DNA of 64,000 nt, taken from the NCBI RefSeq assembly GCF_001650695.1, contig NZ_LWQS01000039.1, positions 1 to 64,000 of the forward strand, in the 5' to 3' direction. Each line of letters begins with the position of its first letter. The first letter of the stretch is position 1. Under the pieces are notes generated by a model. The model saw nothing but the letters and a program-made list of their open reading frames with translations, had not been told where the DNA came from and searched no databases. Below, piece by piece: positions 52,334 through 61,223 of the stretch. The position numbers and the translations under genes are program-made. The stretch is from Chloroflexus islandicus. Lineage in GTDB: Bacteria > Chloroflexota > Chloroflexia > Chloroflexales > Chloroflexaceae.

Positions 52334-53092
52334 ATCACGCAAATCAAACACCGGCCCTTCGACACACCGCCGTTGCCAACCATTGCGGGTCTCGATTTGG
52401 CACGCCCGGCAGACGCCTACCCCGCACGGCAACGGCCCCGCCACCACCACCTGCGCCAAGCCGCGATCCCAGCGCAAGCGCGCTGCCCGCATCGCAGCGG
52501 CTGCTTGACCGAGCAAGCTCGGCGGCAGCGCAAACAGCACCTGATCAGCCCAACGGATAGGGCTAGTAGGCGCATGGGCAGCCAGCAGTTCAAACAATGC
52601 CCCATCACCAGCCGCGCTCGTCTGCACCTCAACCGTTTCCGGCAAGAGAAATGGCGGCGGGAGATACCCCTTGTCACCGGCCAACAGCAGAGCTACGCTC
52701 AGCCGGCCAGCATAGCGGCGGGCCACGAAGAGCAGCGCCGGCAACGCTATGCCTACCCCCGCCAGCAAGAGCGTATGCGTCGCCGGCGCCGGCGCAAACG
52801 GCGTGCCTAACGGTGCGCAGAGGTCGAGGGTAGCGCCCGCCGGCAGGTCAATCAGCCATGCCAGTAACGGATCACGCGGATCGATGAGCACCTCAACCTC
52901 GCCCTTCGTTGCATCGGCGCCGGCAAGAAAGATTGCCGGCCACAGCAGCGGATCGAGGCTGCGTGAAGGGCGCACGAGGGCATATTGGCCGGGTTGCGCA
53001 ATGCGCGCTAACCCCGGCGCAGTGACGCTTAACCAGACTACACCCTCAAAATGATAGCGTTCATGGATAGTGGCGGTATAATAGAGCTGCAT
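52325..53092 (-). CDS. pyrK: Dihydroorotate dehydrogenase electron transfer subunit-like protein
   Basis: A protein of 255 residues, ferredoxin-reductase-like. The N-terminal flavin domain includes PGQYALVRPSRSLDPLLWPA (about residues 33-52), the NAD-binding part LLLAGVGIALPALL (about 108-121), and a C-terminal iron-sulphur cluster in PCGVGVCRACQIETRNGWQR plus one more Cys (about 222-243), the four-cysteine pattern of PyrK. It would pass electrons from PyrD to NAD. A pyrD-like gene lies 2.3 kb away on the same strand, separated by a plus-strand glycosyltransferase. Confidence 0.85.
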   Translation of the reverse strand: MQLYYTATIHERYHFEGVVWLSVTAPGLARIAQPGQYALVRPSRSLDPLLWPAIFLAGADATKGEVEVLIDPRDPLLAWLIDLPAGATLDLCAPLGTPFAPAPATHTLLLAGVGIALPALLFVARRYAGRLSVALLLAGDKGYLPPPFLLPETVEVQTSAAGDGALFELLAAHAPTSPIRWADQVLFALPPSLLGQAAAAMRAARLRWDRGLAQVVVAGPLPCGVGVCRACQIETRNGWQRRCVEGPVFDLRDLR

Positions 53093-53263
53093 CCGAGCAA
53101 TCCTTGTGTAGCCAAGCCAATGATATCATCTATACATCTTGGTTTTTGATGGACGGCCAATCATGGTAGCTTACGACGAGCCGTAAACGCAGATGTTCAT
53201 AGACATGATCGCACTAGCGCTCTGTCATTAAAAATAACCTTTGGCATCATTATCGCAACATAT

Positions 53264-55360
53264 ATGAGTCTCGCAAACGCACCTGCGGCCCCTACGATCC
53301 CGTGGTTCGCTCAACCCCTCACACCATCAGGCTGGCTCAGCCATATCACCCGCGGCGAGCTGTTCCTGCTGCTCGCAAGCCTTGCCCTCTACCTCTACAC
53401 CCGGCTTGCCAACCTGACGGCGTTTCCGATCTACTTCTTTTGCGATGAAGCAATCCATGGCGTGTTGGCCCGCGATCTGGTAGCCAACGGTTTTCGCGAC
53501 AACAATGGCGTTTTGCTGCCACCGTACTTCCGCAACGCCGAAAAATGGAGCCTGAGCCTGAGCGTGTATCTCCATGCGCTCGGTATCATACTGTTCGGTT
53601 TTGATCAATCGGTTTGGCAGACACGCGCCACCTCAGTCTTCGCCAGCCTGCTCGCTCCGCTCGGCATTGCGGCGCTGCTCCGCTTTGGCTACCACGACCG
53701 GCGCTGGTGGCTCGGTATCCTCGTGCTCGGCGCCATGCCGGCATGGTTCATCCATGCGCGCACTGCGTTCGAGACGGTCTTGATGGTCGCGTGCTATGCC
53801 GGTTTTTTGGCAGCATACATGGCCTACCGCACGTATGATGACCGCTGGATCGTGGCGACAATCTTGCTTGGCGCCGCAACCTTCTACAGCTATGCCAACG
53901 GTCAGGGAGTGATATTGGTCAGTGGTGTGCTCTTATTCCTCAGCGACATCCGTTACCATCTCAGCCGTCCACCCCAGCGCCTCTGGCTCGCCCTTGGGGC
54001 GCTTGCGCTCGCACTGGTGCCACTGATTCGTTTCCGTTGGCTCCACCCCGATGCGACGGTGGAACATTTGCGCACACTCAATTCCTATTGGCTGAAACCG
54101 TTGCCACTCACCGAGAAGATCGAGCAATTTATTACCATCTATGCCCAAGGCCTCGATCCGCGTTACTGGTTTTGGCCTAACACGATTGACCTCGACCGCC
54201 ACCGTTTTCCCGATAGCGGCCATCTCCCGCTCTTTCTGTTGCCATTTGTGCTCATTGGCTTCGCAATTTGCGTATGGCGCTGGCGCGAATCGATCTACCG
54301 CTTGCCGATCGTTGCGCTCCTCGCCGCGCCGTTCAGCAGCGCCTTGGTGGGGATTGCCGTCACCCGCACGCTGGCAATGGTCATTCCCGCAACTCTGCTG
54401 GCCGTGATTGGAGCCAGTTTCCTGATCGAACGGCTCACGCTCCGTTGGCAACGCCTCGTCACGCTGTTGTTCGGTCTCACCGTGGCGTTCAGCAGTTTGG
54501 TCATGCTACGCACCGCCGTGCTCGGCGGGTCGCTCTGGTTCCGCGACTACGGCCTGTACGGGATGCAGTACGGCGCGCAACAGCTCTTCGTCGAGACGAT
54601 CCCCGATTTGCTGGCCCGCGATTCGCAAACGATTCTGCGCGTATCAACCGCATGGGCCAATAACCCGAACAGTTTTGTCGATTTTTTCCTCACCCCGGCC
54701 CAACGTCGTCGCATTGAACTGATCACCATCGATGCGTATCTGTACCAGCGCCGTGATCTTAACCAACAACGCGATCTGTTCATTATGACAGCAGCCGAAT
54801 ACGAGCGCGCGCAGCAAAGCGGCAAGTTCATCATCACGCCGCCCGAACAGATCATTCCTTATCCTGATGGTCGTCCGGGCTTTTACGTGGTACGGCTCGC
54901 GTATGTTGCCGACATTGACGAGATTCTTTCCGCTGAACGAGCCGCACGCGCTGCGCTGGTGGAAGAACCGCTCGTGGTTGGCGGGCAAGAGCTGATTGTC
55001 GCACATTCGCGGTTTGACATCGGCGGTATCGCCGATCTCTTCGATAGCGATCCGAACACGCTCGCGCGCGGTCTGGAAGCTAATCCGCTCGTGATCGAAC
55101 TGCGCTTTCCCAATCCCCAACCGATCAACGGGATCGAACTGACGCTGGGAACCATGGATCTCGACTTAACCGTAACGGTGACCACCCCTGACGGCGAAAC
55201 TCACGCCTTTCGCCAGCCCTACCGCGGAATGCCGCCGGATCCCACGGTGACGTTCGATCTCCCGCAACCGCTGCTGGCAACAACCCTCCGGCTCGACATC
55301 TTCCAACAAGGGGCAGGGGAACCAGCGCACGTGCATGTGCGTGAAGTGCGCTGGCGGTGA
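53264..55360 (+). CDS. GT39-like membrane glycosyltransferase with C-terminal beta-sandwich
   Basis: A protein of 698 residues. About ten to eleven hydrophobic segments from residue 33 to 420, with FCDEAIHGVLARDL near 66-80 holding the acidic pair typical of polyprenyl-phosphate-dependent GT-C enzymes (PMT/ArnT type). The soluble C-terminal part (about 450-698) contains a repeat-free beta-rich region (IADLFDSDPNTLARG, GIELTLGTMDLDLTVTV), resembling a discoidin-like carbohydrate-binding domain. It probably moves a sugar from a lipid carrier onto an envelope component. Substrates not readable. Confidence 0.82.
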   Translation: MSLANAPAAPTIPWFAQPLTPSGWLSHITRGELFLLLASLALYLYTRLANLTAFPIYFFCDEAIHGVLARDLVANGFRDNNGVLLPPYFRNAEKWSLSLSVYLHALGIILFGFDQSVWQTRATSVFASLLAPLGIAALLRFGYHDRRWWLGILVLGAMPAWFIHARTAFETVLMVACYAGFLAAYMAYRTYDDRWIVATILLGAATFYSYANGQGVILVSGVLLFLSDIRYHLSRPPQRLWLALGALALALVPLIRFRWLHPDATVEHLRTLNSYWLKPLPLTEKIEQFITIYAQGLDPRYWFWPNTIDLDRHRFPDSGHLPLFLLPFVLIGFAICVWRWRESIYRLPIVALLAAPFSSALVGIAVTRTLAMVIPATLLAVIGASFLIERLTLRWQRLVTLLFGLTVAFSSLVMLRTAVLGGSLWFRDYGLYGMQYGAQQLFVETIPDLLARDSQTILRVSTAWANNPNSFVDFFLTPAQRRRIELITIDAYLYQRRDLNQQRDLFIMTAAEYERAQQSGKFIITPPEQIIPYPDGRPGFYVVRLAYVADIDEILSAERAARAALVEEPLVVGGQELIVAHSRFDIGGIADLFDSDPNTLARGLEANPLVIELRFPNPQPINGIELTLGTMDLDLTVTVTTPDGETHAFRQPYRGMPPDPTVTFDLPQPLLATTLRLDIFQQGAGEPAHVHVREVRWR

Positions 55361-55370
55361 AGATCACCGC

Positions 55371-56177
55371 CTATAGTCCCTCGGCAATCGCCTTGGCCCG
55401 CCGCAGATCGGCCATCAACGCACTGGCCAGCGCCACTGCCCGCGCACCGGCATTGAGCATTGCGCGGGCATGTTCCGGCGTGGCCACACCACCCATCCCG
55501 ATTACCGGCGCCGCCACCGCAGCGGCCACCGCCGCAACCAGCCGCAACGCAATCGGAAAGATCGCCGGGCCGCCAAGGCGGCCATAGACCAGACTGCCAT
55601 CAGCTTGAGGCATACAGGCCGGCAACCCGCCAATGAGCGCAATCGCATCAGCGCCAGCGGCGATGCTCGCCTGCGCCACCGCCACCGGATCGGGCAGCTC
55701 ACCGGGCAACCGGACAAGGAGAGGAAGCAGCGTGGCCCGGCGGACAGCCGTGACCCGCTGGGCAGCTTCGGAAGCGGTCAGCGCCGGCAGCGCCAACTCA
55801 AAGCCGGCGATACCCGGCACATCGGTGAGTTCGGCGGCAACCGCCACCGCATCAGCGCCAGCAATACTGATCAGCACCGGCACATGATAACTGGCCCAGC
55901 GGGGAGCCAACCGATCGCGCACCTGTTTGACGCCTAAACTCGCGCCGCCATGGTGATAGAGCACACCAGCGGGAGTAGCCACCACCTGCGGCTGGCCACG
56001 CCTCCCGGCAATTGTCACGGTTGGGCAAATAATCGCGCCAAGACCATGATCGGCCTCAGGTTGCGCCAGCCCCAGCCAGCGGGCCACGCTGACCACATCG
56101 CCCAGACTACCGGCAGCAGCGATCACCGGTGTAGCGATAGTCAGGGTGTGCGGGTTGTGGGGAGCGAGGTCGATCAT
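55371..56177 (-). CDS. Dihydroorotate dehydrogenase-like protein with altered active-site motifs
   Basis: A protein of 268 residues of the PyrD (class 1B-like) TIM-barrel family. VKQVRDRLAPRWASYHVPVL near 82-101, GGPAIFPIALRLVAAV near 198-213 and VIGMGGVATPEHARAMLNAG near 221-240 align with PyrDB. The strand that normally ends NISCPN reads FELALPALT, the VKLSPN strand reads LVRLPGE, and the loop INT reads IGG, so the usual substrate-contacting Asn and catalytic residues are not seen. It may be a paralogue with another role, or degenerate. Its stop lies ten bases beyond the convergent GT39-like stop. Confidence 0.7.
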   Translation of the reverse strand: MIDLAPHNPHTLTIATPVIAAAGSLGDVVSVARWLGLAQPEADHGLGAIICPTVTIAGRRGQPQVVATPAGVLYHHGGASLGVKQVRDRLAPRWASYHVPVLISIAGADAVAVAAELTDVPGIAGFELALPALTASEAAQRVTAVRRATLLPLLVRLPGELPDPVAVAQASIAAGADAIALIGGLPACMPQADGSLVYGRLGGPAIFPIALRLVAAVAAAVAAPVIGMGGVATPEHARAMLNAGARAVALASALMADLRRAKAIAEGL

Positions 56178-56234
56178 GATACTGCAGAGCTGCGAACAAG
56201 GGGTTCAAGCGTGAACGATGGTTATTATATAACA

Positions 56235-56745
56235 CGGTTGACTACCGCGAGAGCGGGAGATTGCTTCGCCGCGCGGAGCGCGGCTCGCAATGACAGGCAA
56301 GGAGCGCGGCGTGTTCTGATGTCATTGCGAGGGAGCGGCGGCCAGCGAAGCTGGAAGCCGCTCGACCGAAACAATCTCCCACTCTAGCGAGAGCGAACGC
56401 TGTGGGATTGCTCCCGCTCTCGTGGGGGATTGCTTCGCCTCGCTGTGCTCGGCTCGCAATGACAGCCGGGGAGCGGGAAGACGCACAGCGCCCGCACCAT
56501 CTCCCGCGACAGCGGAACGAACCCTCTCCGGCATCCCTCTCGTACTCGCGGGGGATGGCTGCGCCGCGCGCAGCGCCGCGTGTTCTGATGTCATTGCGAG
56601 GGAGCGGCGGCGGCCAGCGAAGCTGGGAGCCGCCCGACCGAAGCAATCTCCTGCTCTAGCGAGAGCGAACGCTGAGGGACTGCTCCCGCCCTCACGGCGG
56701 ATGGCATCACCGCATTTTGCGCGGCTCGCAAAGACTTAGCAGGAA
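56235..56745. repeat. Extragenic palindromic repeat field upstream of the pyrD-like gene
   Basis: No gene supported. It contains modules GGGAGATTGCTTCGCCGCGC...CGGCTCGCAATGACA and GTTCTGATGTCATTGCGAGG...CGACCGAA.CAATCTC in alternating orientation, the same families as at 6.9-7.66 kb and 11.6-12.05 kb. A block of about 300 bases starting at GCGTGTTCTGATGTCATTGC (56309) recurs at 56577. Confidence 0.8.
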
Positions 56746-56750
56746 GATGG

Positions 56751-58307
56751 TCAGCGCGACTCCTGTGATGACTCAGGCATCTCTACGTGGTTGCCATACC
56801 CAAGCTCGGCCAGCGCCCGTCGCGCCTCGCCCTCTTCATCCCACGGAATGGAATGATCGGCGTAGATGATACTGCCTTCGTGGCCCTTCCCCAACAGCAA
56901 CACCAGATCGCCGGGCCGGGCCGCTGCTAGCGCCGCCCGAATCGCCTGCGCCCGGTCAGGAATACAGAGGTAGCCGCTGCCGGCCCGCTTGCCGGCCTGT
57001 TCAGCCCCGGCAGCGATCTGGGCAATGATCGCCTCGCGATCCTCGCCACGCGGATCTTCATCGGTCAACACCAGCAGATCGCACATCCGGCCAGCAATCT
57101 CGCCCTGAATGGCACGCTTGGCGACATCGCGCTCGCCGGCGCTGCCAAAGACGGCAATCATCCGGCCCTGCACTTGTGGCCGGAGCATCGCAAAGATCTG
57201 CTCGAACGAATCGGGGTTATGCGCATAATCCACGATCACGCCAAACGGCTGGCCGGCATTAACCGGCGCCATCCGCCCGCGCGGCGCGCGCACGCTAGCC
57301 AACGCCGCGGCTGCCGTTGCCAGCGGAATACCCTGCGTGAGCGCCACCGTCAGCGCGGCGAGCGCATTGCTAGCGTTGAAGCGGCCGGGCAACGGTACCG
57401 TGAGGTCAGCTTCGCCCCACGGCGACGACACACGCACCACGCTGCCCATCGGGCCGCTCTGGATCAACCGCCCCTGCACCTCAGCCGGTTCGTTCAGACC
57501 GTAGCGGAGGCGGGTCGCAGTAGCAGGAGCGGCGGCGAGAAAGTGGTGATGGTTGGGATCATCGGCATTGACAATCGCCCACGTTGGGCCGGCGCGTTCG
57601 GCGAGCAGGGCGAAGAGTTGCGCCTTATCGGCGCGGTACTGCTCAAACGAACCGTGATAATCAAGATGCTCGTGACCGATATTGAGCATCACCGCCACGG
57701 CGAAGGCGCAGCCGACCAAACGGCCCCAGCGTGGTGAGAGCGCATGCGAGGTCGCCTCAATCACCGCCGTATCGCAACCGGCAGCGACCATCTCGCGCAG
57801 CAGCGCCTGCACTTCCGGCGCTTCCGGCGTACTCTGGCGGGTGTCGTTCGGCCAGCGCCGCGCCCCAATCTGAAAATCGACTGTGCTCATCATTCCCACC
57901 GCTCGTCCGGCAGCAGCCAAAAGCTGCGCGGTCAGATCGGTCGTGGTACTCTTGCCTTTGGTGCCGGTAATGCCAATCGTGACCAGCGCTCGCCCCGGAT
58001 AATCGTAGAACGCGGCGGCAAGCGGGGCCAGCGCCACACGGCTATCAGCCACCACCACCACCGGCACGCCGGCTGGTGCCGGCCCTTGCCAATAGCGCTG
58101 ATCGACTACCAAAGCGGCAGCGCCGCGGCTGATCGCTTGGGCAAGGAACTGGTGGCCATCGCTGTGCTGGCCGCGGATCGCCACAAACAAGCTGCCCGGC
58201 TCAACCCGGCGCGAGTCATAGACGAGCGAACGGATAGGAACGGCCAGATCGCCGATCACGTGTTGAACGGCGACACCGGGCAAGAGGTCAGCAAGCGTTT
58301 TGCTCAT
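56751..58307 (-). CDS. murE: UDP-N-acetylmuramyl-tripeptide synthetase
   Basis: A protein of 518 residues. The ATP site is GITGTKGKSTTTDL (about residues 113-126), with STPEAPEVQALLREM near 160, TSHAL near 186 and DYAHNPDSFEQI near 354. The amino-acid selecting loop reads LTDEDPRGED (about 405) instead of the DNPR of diaminopimelate-adding enzymes. Chloroflexus wall is reported to contain L-ornithine, which would fit a different specificity (inference). Last gene of a minus-strand run with HEAT, PIG-L and FemAB-like genes. Confidence 0.92.
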   Translation of the reverse strand: MSKTLADLLPGVAVQHVIGDLAVPIRSLVYDSRRVEPGSLFVAIRGQHSDGHQFLAQAISRGAAALVVDQRYWQGPAPAGVPVVVVADSRVALAPLAAAFYDYPGRALVTIGITGTKGKSTTTDLTAQLLAAAGRAVGMMSTVDFQIGARRWPNDTRQSTPEAPEVQALLREMVAAGCDTAVIEATSHALSPRWGRLVGCAFAVAVMLNIGHEHLDYHGSFEQYRADKAQLFALLAERAGPTWAIVNADDPNHHHFLAAAPATATRLRYGLNEPAEVQGRLIQSGPMGSVVRVSSPWGEADLTVPLPGRFNASNALAALTVALTQGIPLATAAAALASVRAPRGRMAPVNAGQPFGVIVDYAHNPDSFEQIFAMLRPQVQGRMIAVFGSAGERDVAKRAIQGEIAGRMCDLLVLTDEDPRGEDREAIIAQIAAGAEQAGKRAGSGYLCIPDRAQAIRAALAAARPGDLVLLLGKGHEGSIIYADHSIPWDEEGEARRALAELGYGNHVEMPESSQESR

Positions 58308-58347
58308 ACGGTATCTCTAGGGCTGAATCGTCAAGGACTGCAAACTA

Positions 58348-59406
58348 TTACCCGGCCAGTTTCCGCCGGGCCAGCGGGTAAAGCGGCGGCAGCAGCACCA
58401 GATCGAATGCGGGGACGAACCGCGCCACGCGCCCGCCAAAGCCTTTCTTAAAGCGATAGACCCCAATCAGTGGATCGTGCTGCGCCTCTTGTTCGAGCGC
58501 GGTACGGGTTGATTCATCGTGAGCGAATGCGGCCCGGCCCAACGCATCGGGGATTCCCCACAGATCGTAGCCGATGCACCCCAATTCGCGCGCCCACCGC
58601 AGCGCATGCCATTCGAGCAGATGGTTCGCGCCGCTGCGCAATCCGTCTGCGGTCGCGCCACTGTAGAGATAACGGCCATAGCGGGTATCGGCAAACACCA
58701 GATGGGCCGCTACCGCTGCACCGTTCAATTCAGCGATCAACAATCGCGCGCGCGGTTGGTGCAACTGCCATGCCGCAGTGTAATAGCCGGCGCTGTGAAT
58801 GCCAAAATCGGCCCGCGCTCCGGTCGCCTGCATGATAGCGTAAAACGTGGGCAAGTCAGCGGCTGATCCCACCCGCACCGTCACACCAAGCCGTTCGGCG
58901 CGGCGAATATCGGCGCGGTGGCCTTTCGAGCAGGCAGCAAACAGAGCTTCTTCATCCGGTCGCAGATCAACCAGAATCGTGCTGCGCGGTTGGATCGTCT
59001 CTGCCATCGGCAACCGCTGCCGGCTCAGCCATGCCATCAGCGCGCCAGCCTCCGGCGCATCTTCCAACACATTCGGCTCCAGCCGGATCAGCACCGCCGC
59101 CATCTGCCAACCCAGCCGGCGCAGCGCGCGCAGCAACAGATCATCAATCGCCGGATCGCCGGTCAAGAGCGGCCCGCGCGGGACATAGCCAAACGCCAAG
59201 CCGTAATAGCGCCGGAAGAGGATCTGCGCGCCGGCGACCATCGTGCCCGCCCGATCAGAGACCACCAGCCGCCGGTACTGCCAGCCAAACCGGGCCTTCA
59301 GCGCCCCCCATGGGCTGGCTTGGAGCAAATTGCCTTGGGGATGGGCCGCAACAAACGCATCCCACTGGGCCGGAGAGGGTTCCGCAACCAGCCACTGCCT
59401 ACTCAT
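58348..59406 (-). CDS. FemAB-like peptidyltransferase (GNAT fold)
   Basis: A protein of 352 residues. The double GNAT architecture of Fem enzymes is suggested by NLLQASPWGALKARFGW (about residues 26-42), FGYVPRGPLL near 72, EALFAACSKGHRADIRRAER near 150-169, YLYSGATADGL near 246 and IGYDLWGIPDA near 277. Such enzymes add amino acids from aminoacyl-tRNA to the peptidoglycan stem. ATG 59406 overlaps the stop of the PIG-L gene (ATGA). With murE 40 bases downstream it forms a wall-synthesis unit. Confidence 0.85.
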   Translation of the reverse strand: MSRQWLVAEPSPAQWDAFVAAHPQGNLLQASPWGALKARFGWQYRRLVVSDRAGTMVAGAQILFRRYYGLAFGYVPRGPLLTGDPAIDDLLLRALRRLGWQMAAVLIRLEPNVLEDAPEAGALMAWLSRQRLPMAETIQPRSTILVDLRPDEEALFAACSKGHRADIRRAERLGVTVRVGSAADLPTFYAIMQATGARADFGIHSAGYYTAAWQLHQPRARLLIAELNGAAVAAHLVFADTRYGRYLYSGATADGLRSGANHLLEWHALRWARELGCIGYDLWGIPDALGRAAFAHDESTRTALEQEAQHDPLIGVYRFKKGFGGRVARFVPAFDLVLLPPLYPLARRKLAG

Positions 59407-60212
59407 AGCCGCACCCACAGCCGCTCGGCGTAACGCAGCGGCGGCGACGCCACCTGCTCGGCATAGGCTATCACCGCCGCCGGCATCGCCGCAGCACCGC
59501 CGAAGAGCACCCCCAACTGGCTGGCATACGCGGCAATCGCAGCAATCTTAGCTGAAAGTGCCGGCTCATCAAGCGGGATAGAATGAGGCGCATAGCGCTC
59601 TTGCCCAATCATCGCCAGCCGCTGCGCAACCGCGCCAGCGGTGCGCGCATAGGGAAAATCTTCGTAGTAAAAGCAGGCAGCGCCGCGCGCAAGCAGCGCA
59701 GCCGTAGCCGCGGCAAAGACCAACTGGTGATCGACGTGCATCCCCACCGCCAACGGCAGATAGAAAGCGGCGGCTGGATAACGCTGCGCCAGCATCGCCA
59801 CAAGGTCGGCGACATCTGCGGCAAGCGGATCGTCGCCTGCGGGGACGGCAAACAAGCTCGTCTCATCGAAGTAGGCATCAGGCTGGCGATAGATCGCATC
59901 AAGCGCCGGCCACAGCAGCGCATCCGCGCCGAGAATGCGCAGTGCTGCAGCATCTTCGACCCGGCGCTGGGCCACCACCGTGGCCGGCGGCAACCCCCAG
60001 CGTTCGTGCAACGATTGGGCAAAGGGACTAAACGGCGCGTCTGGCGGCGGACTGCCGCTACAGACATTCACCACCAGCACCGGCTCGCCGGCGGCGGTCG
60101 CGCGCGCAATCAAGCCGCCACAGGAAAGCGCCGCATCATCGAGATGCGGCGACAGCACGACATGGCGATAGCCGCCGGGCAAGGCCGCGGCGTGTTCGGT
60201 AACGAGCGGCAT
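59403..60212 (-). CDS. PIG-L/LmbE family N-acetyl-sugar deacetylase
   Basis: A protein of 269 residues. The zinc-binding motifs are VVLSPHLDDAALSCGG (about residues 18-33, PHxDD) and GMHVDHQLVF (about 156-165). Family members remove acetyl groups from N-acetylglucosamine-type sugars in glycolipids or small thiols. Located between a HEAT-repeat gene (6-base gap) and a FemAB-like gene (4-base overlap); an envelope-glycan substrate is plausible, the exact one unknown. Confidence 0.88.
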   Translation of the reverse strand: MPLVTEHAAALPGGYRHVVLSPHLDDAALSCGGLIARATAAGEPVLVVNVCSGSPPPDAPFSPFAQSLHERWGLPPATVVAQRRVEDAAALRILGADALLWPALDAIYRQPDAYFDETSLFAVPAGDDPLAADVADLVAMLAQRYPAAAFYLPLAVGMHVDHQLVFAAATAALLARGAACFYYEDFPYARTAGAVAQRLAMIGQERYAPHSIPLDEPALSAKIAAIAAYASQLGVLFGGAAAMPAAVIAYAEQVASPPLRYAERLWVRL

Positions 60213-60218
60213 ACAGCC

Positions 60219-61133
60219 TCAGAGGGTGTCAAGATCGAGTTCAGCGAGAGCGTCTTGCGCCGCCTGCGCGCGGGTCTCGTCACGCGAGCGGGCAATCCGC
60301 TTGAGAATCCGGCGCGCATCAGGGCCGCCGACTTGGCCAAGCGCCCAGATCGCAGCCAGCGCAATCTCGGTATCATCATCGTCAACCAGCGGCAAGAGCG
60401 AAGGCAACAACTCGCGGCCATCTTCGCCAATCTCGCCGACGGCCCGCGCCGCTTCGTAGCGCAGCGCCGGCGAGGGGCTTTTCAACTCGCGCTCGATATA
60501 GGGGAACCAGCTCGGTCGCATCGAACGGCCCATCGCTAGAACTGCGCTCTCGCGCATCAGGATATCGTCCATGCTATAGGCCCGCCCGATCGCAGCCTGC
60601 GCCTCCCGCGAGCCAGCAAAATACCCCAGCGCCTCAATCGCCCGCCGCCGCACCTCAAGCGGCTGCTCAGGATCATCGGCAGCGTCGAGCAACGCCGTGT
60701 GCAGCCGCTCGCAGGCCTCAAGGGCCAGCTCGCCAATTTCGGCGCGGTAAGCAAAGCGGGCAAGGCTGAGCAACGCCGCAGCGCGCACCTCGCCGGCTGG
60801 GTCGTGAATCATCCGGATCAGCCGATCCATCATCTGCTCGTGGTCATCTTCCCACAAGCCTTCGATCGCCAGCACCCGAATCTCAGGGTCTTGGTCAGCC
60901 AAACAGGCGCGAAACACTGGCCGATAATCAAGCCGAACCTGTTCTTCGGCTAATTCGGCCAACAAGCGCATAATATGCCGTCGCCGGTCAAGGCCAAACC
61001 GCTGCCACTGCTCCCAGAAGATATACACACTCTCTGGGCCAAGATTCGCAAGCAGCTTCAGATCGAGACGGGTCGGAGCGTGTTCAGTGGCATCAAGTTG
61101 GGCAACCCGCTCGGCAAAACTTGGGGTCATCAT
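60219..61133 (-). CDS. HEAT-repeat protein
   Basis: A protein of 304 residues, almost all alpha-helical repeats of about 30-38 residues: PEIRVLAIEGLWE, GEVRAAALLSLARF, LEVRRRAIEALGYF, ALRYEAARAVGEIG and EIALAAIWALGQVG. These are PBS-lyase/HEAT type. It offers a protein-binding scaffold without visible catalytic residues. Two adjacent ATG codons at 61133 and 61130 are possible. Starts the run HEAT, PIG-L, FemAB, murE. Confidence 0.85.
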   Translation of the reverse strand: MMTPSFAERVAQLDATEHAPTRLDLKLLANLGPESVYIFWEQWQRFGLDRRRHIMRLLAELAEEQVRLDYRPVFRACLADQDPEIRVLAIEGLWEDDHEQMMDRLIRMIHDPAGEVRAAALLSLARFAYRAEIGELALEACERLHTALLDAADDPEQPLEVRRRAIEALGYFAGSREAQAAIGRAYSMDDILMRESAVLAMGRSMRPSWFPYIERELKSPSPALRYEAARAVGEIGEDGRELLPSLLPLVDDDDTEIALAAIWALGQVGGPDARRILKRIARSRDETRAQAAQDALAELDLDTL

Positions 61134-61145
61134 ATACCTGACAGG

Positions 61146-61180
61146 GATGAAGAGACGTTGCCGGGCAACGTCTCTTCATC
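61146..61180. repeat. Perfect 17-bp-arm hairpin between the HEAT gene and the 653-residue gene
   Basis: GATGAAGAGACGTTGCC and its exact complement are separated by one G. It lies 43 bases after the stop of the 653-residue gene and 12 bases before the HEAT start codon. No T-run follows; it may attenuate read-through or be a dispersed palindrome. Confidence 0.7.
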
Positions 61181-61223
61181 GTTACATAGGCTTGGATACG
61201 GTAACGATACGCAGCAACGTCGC

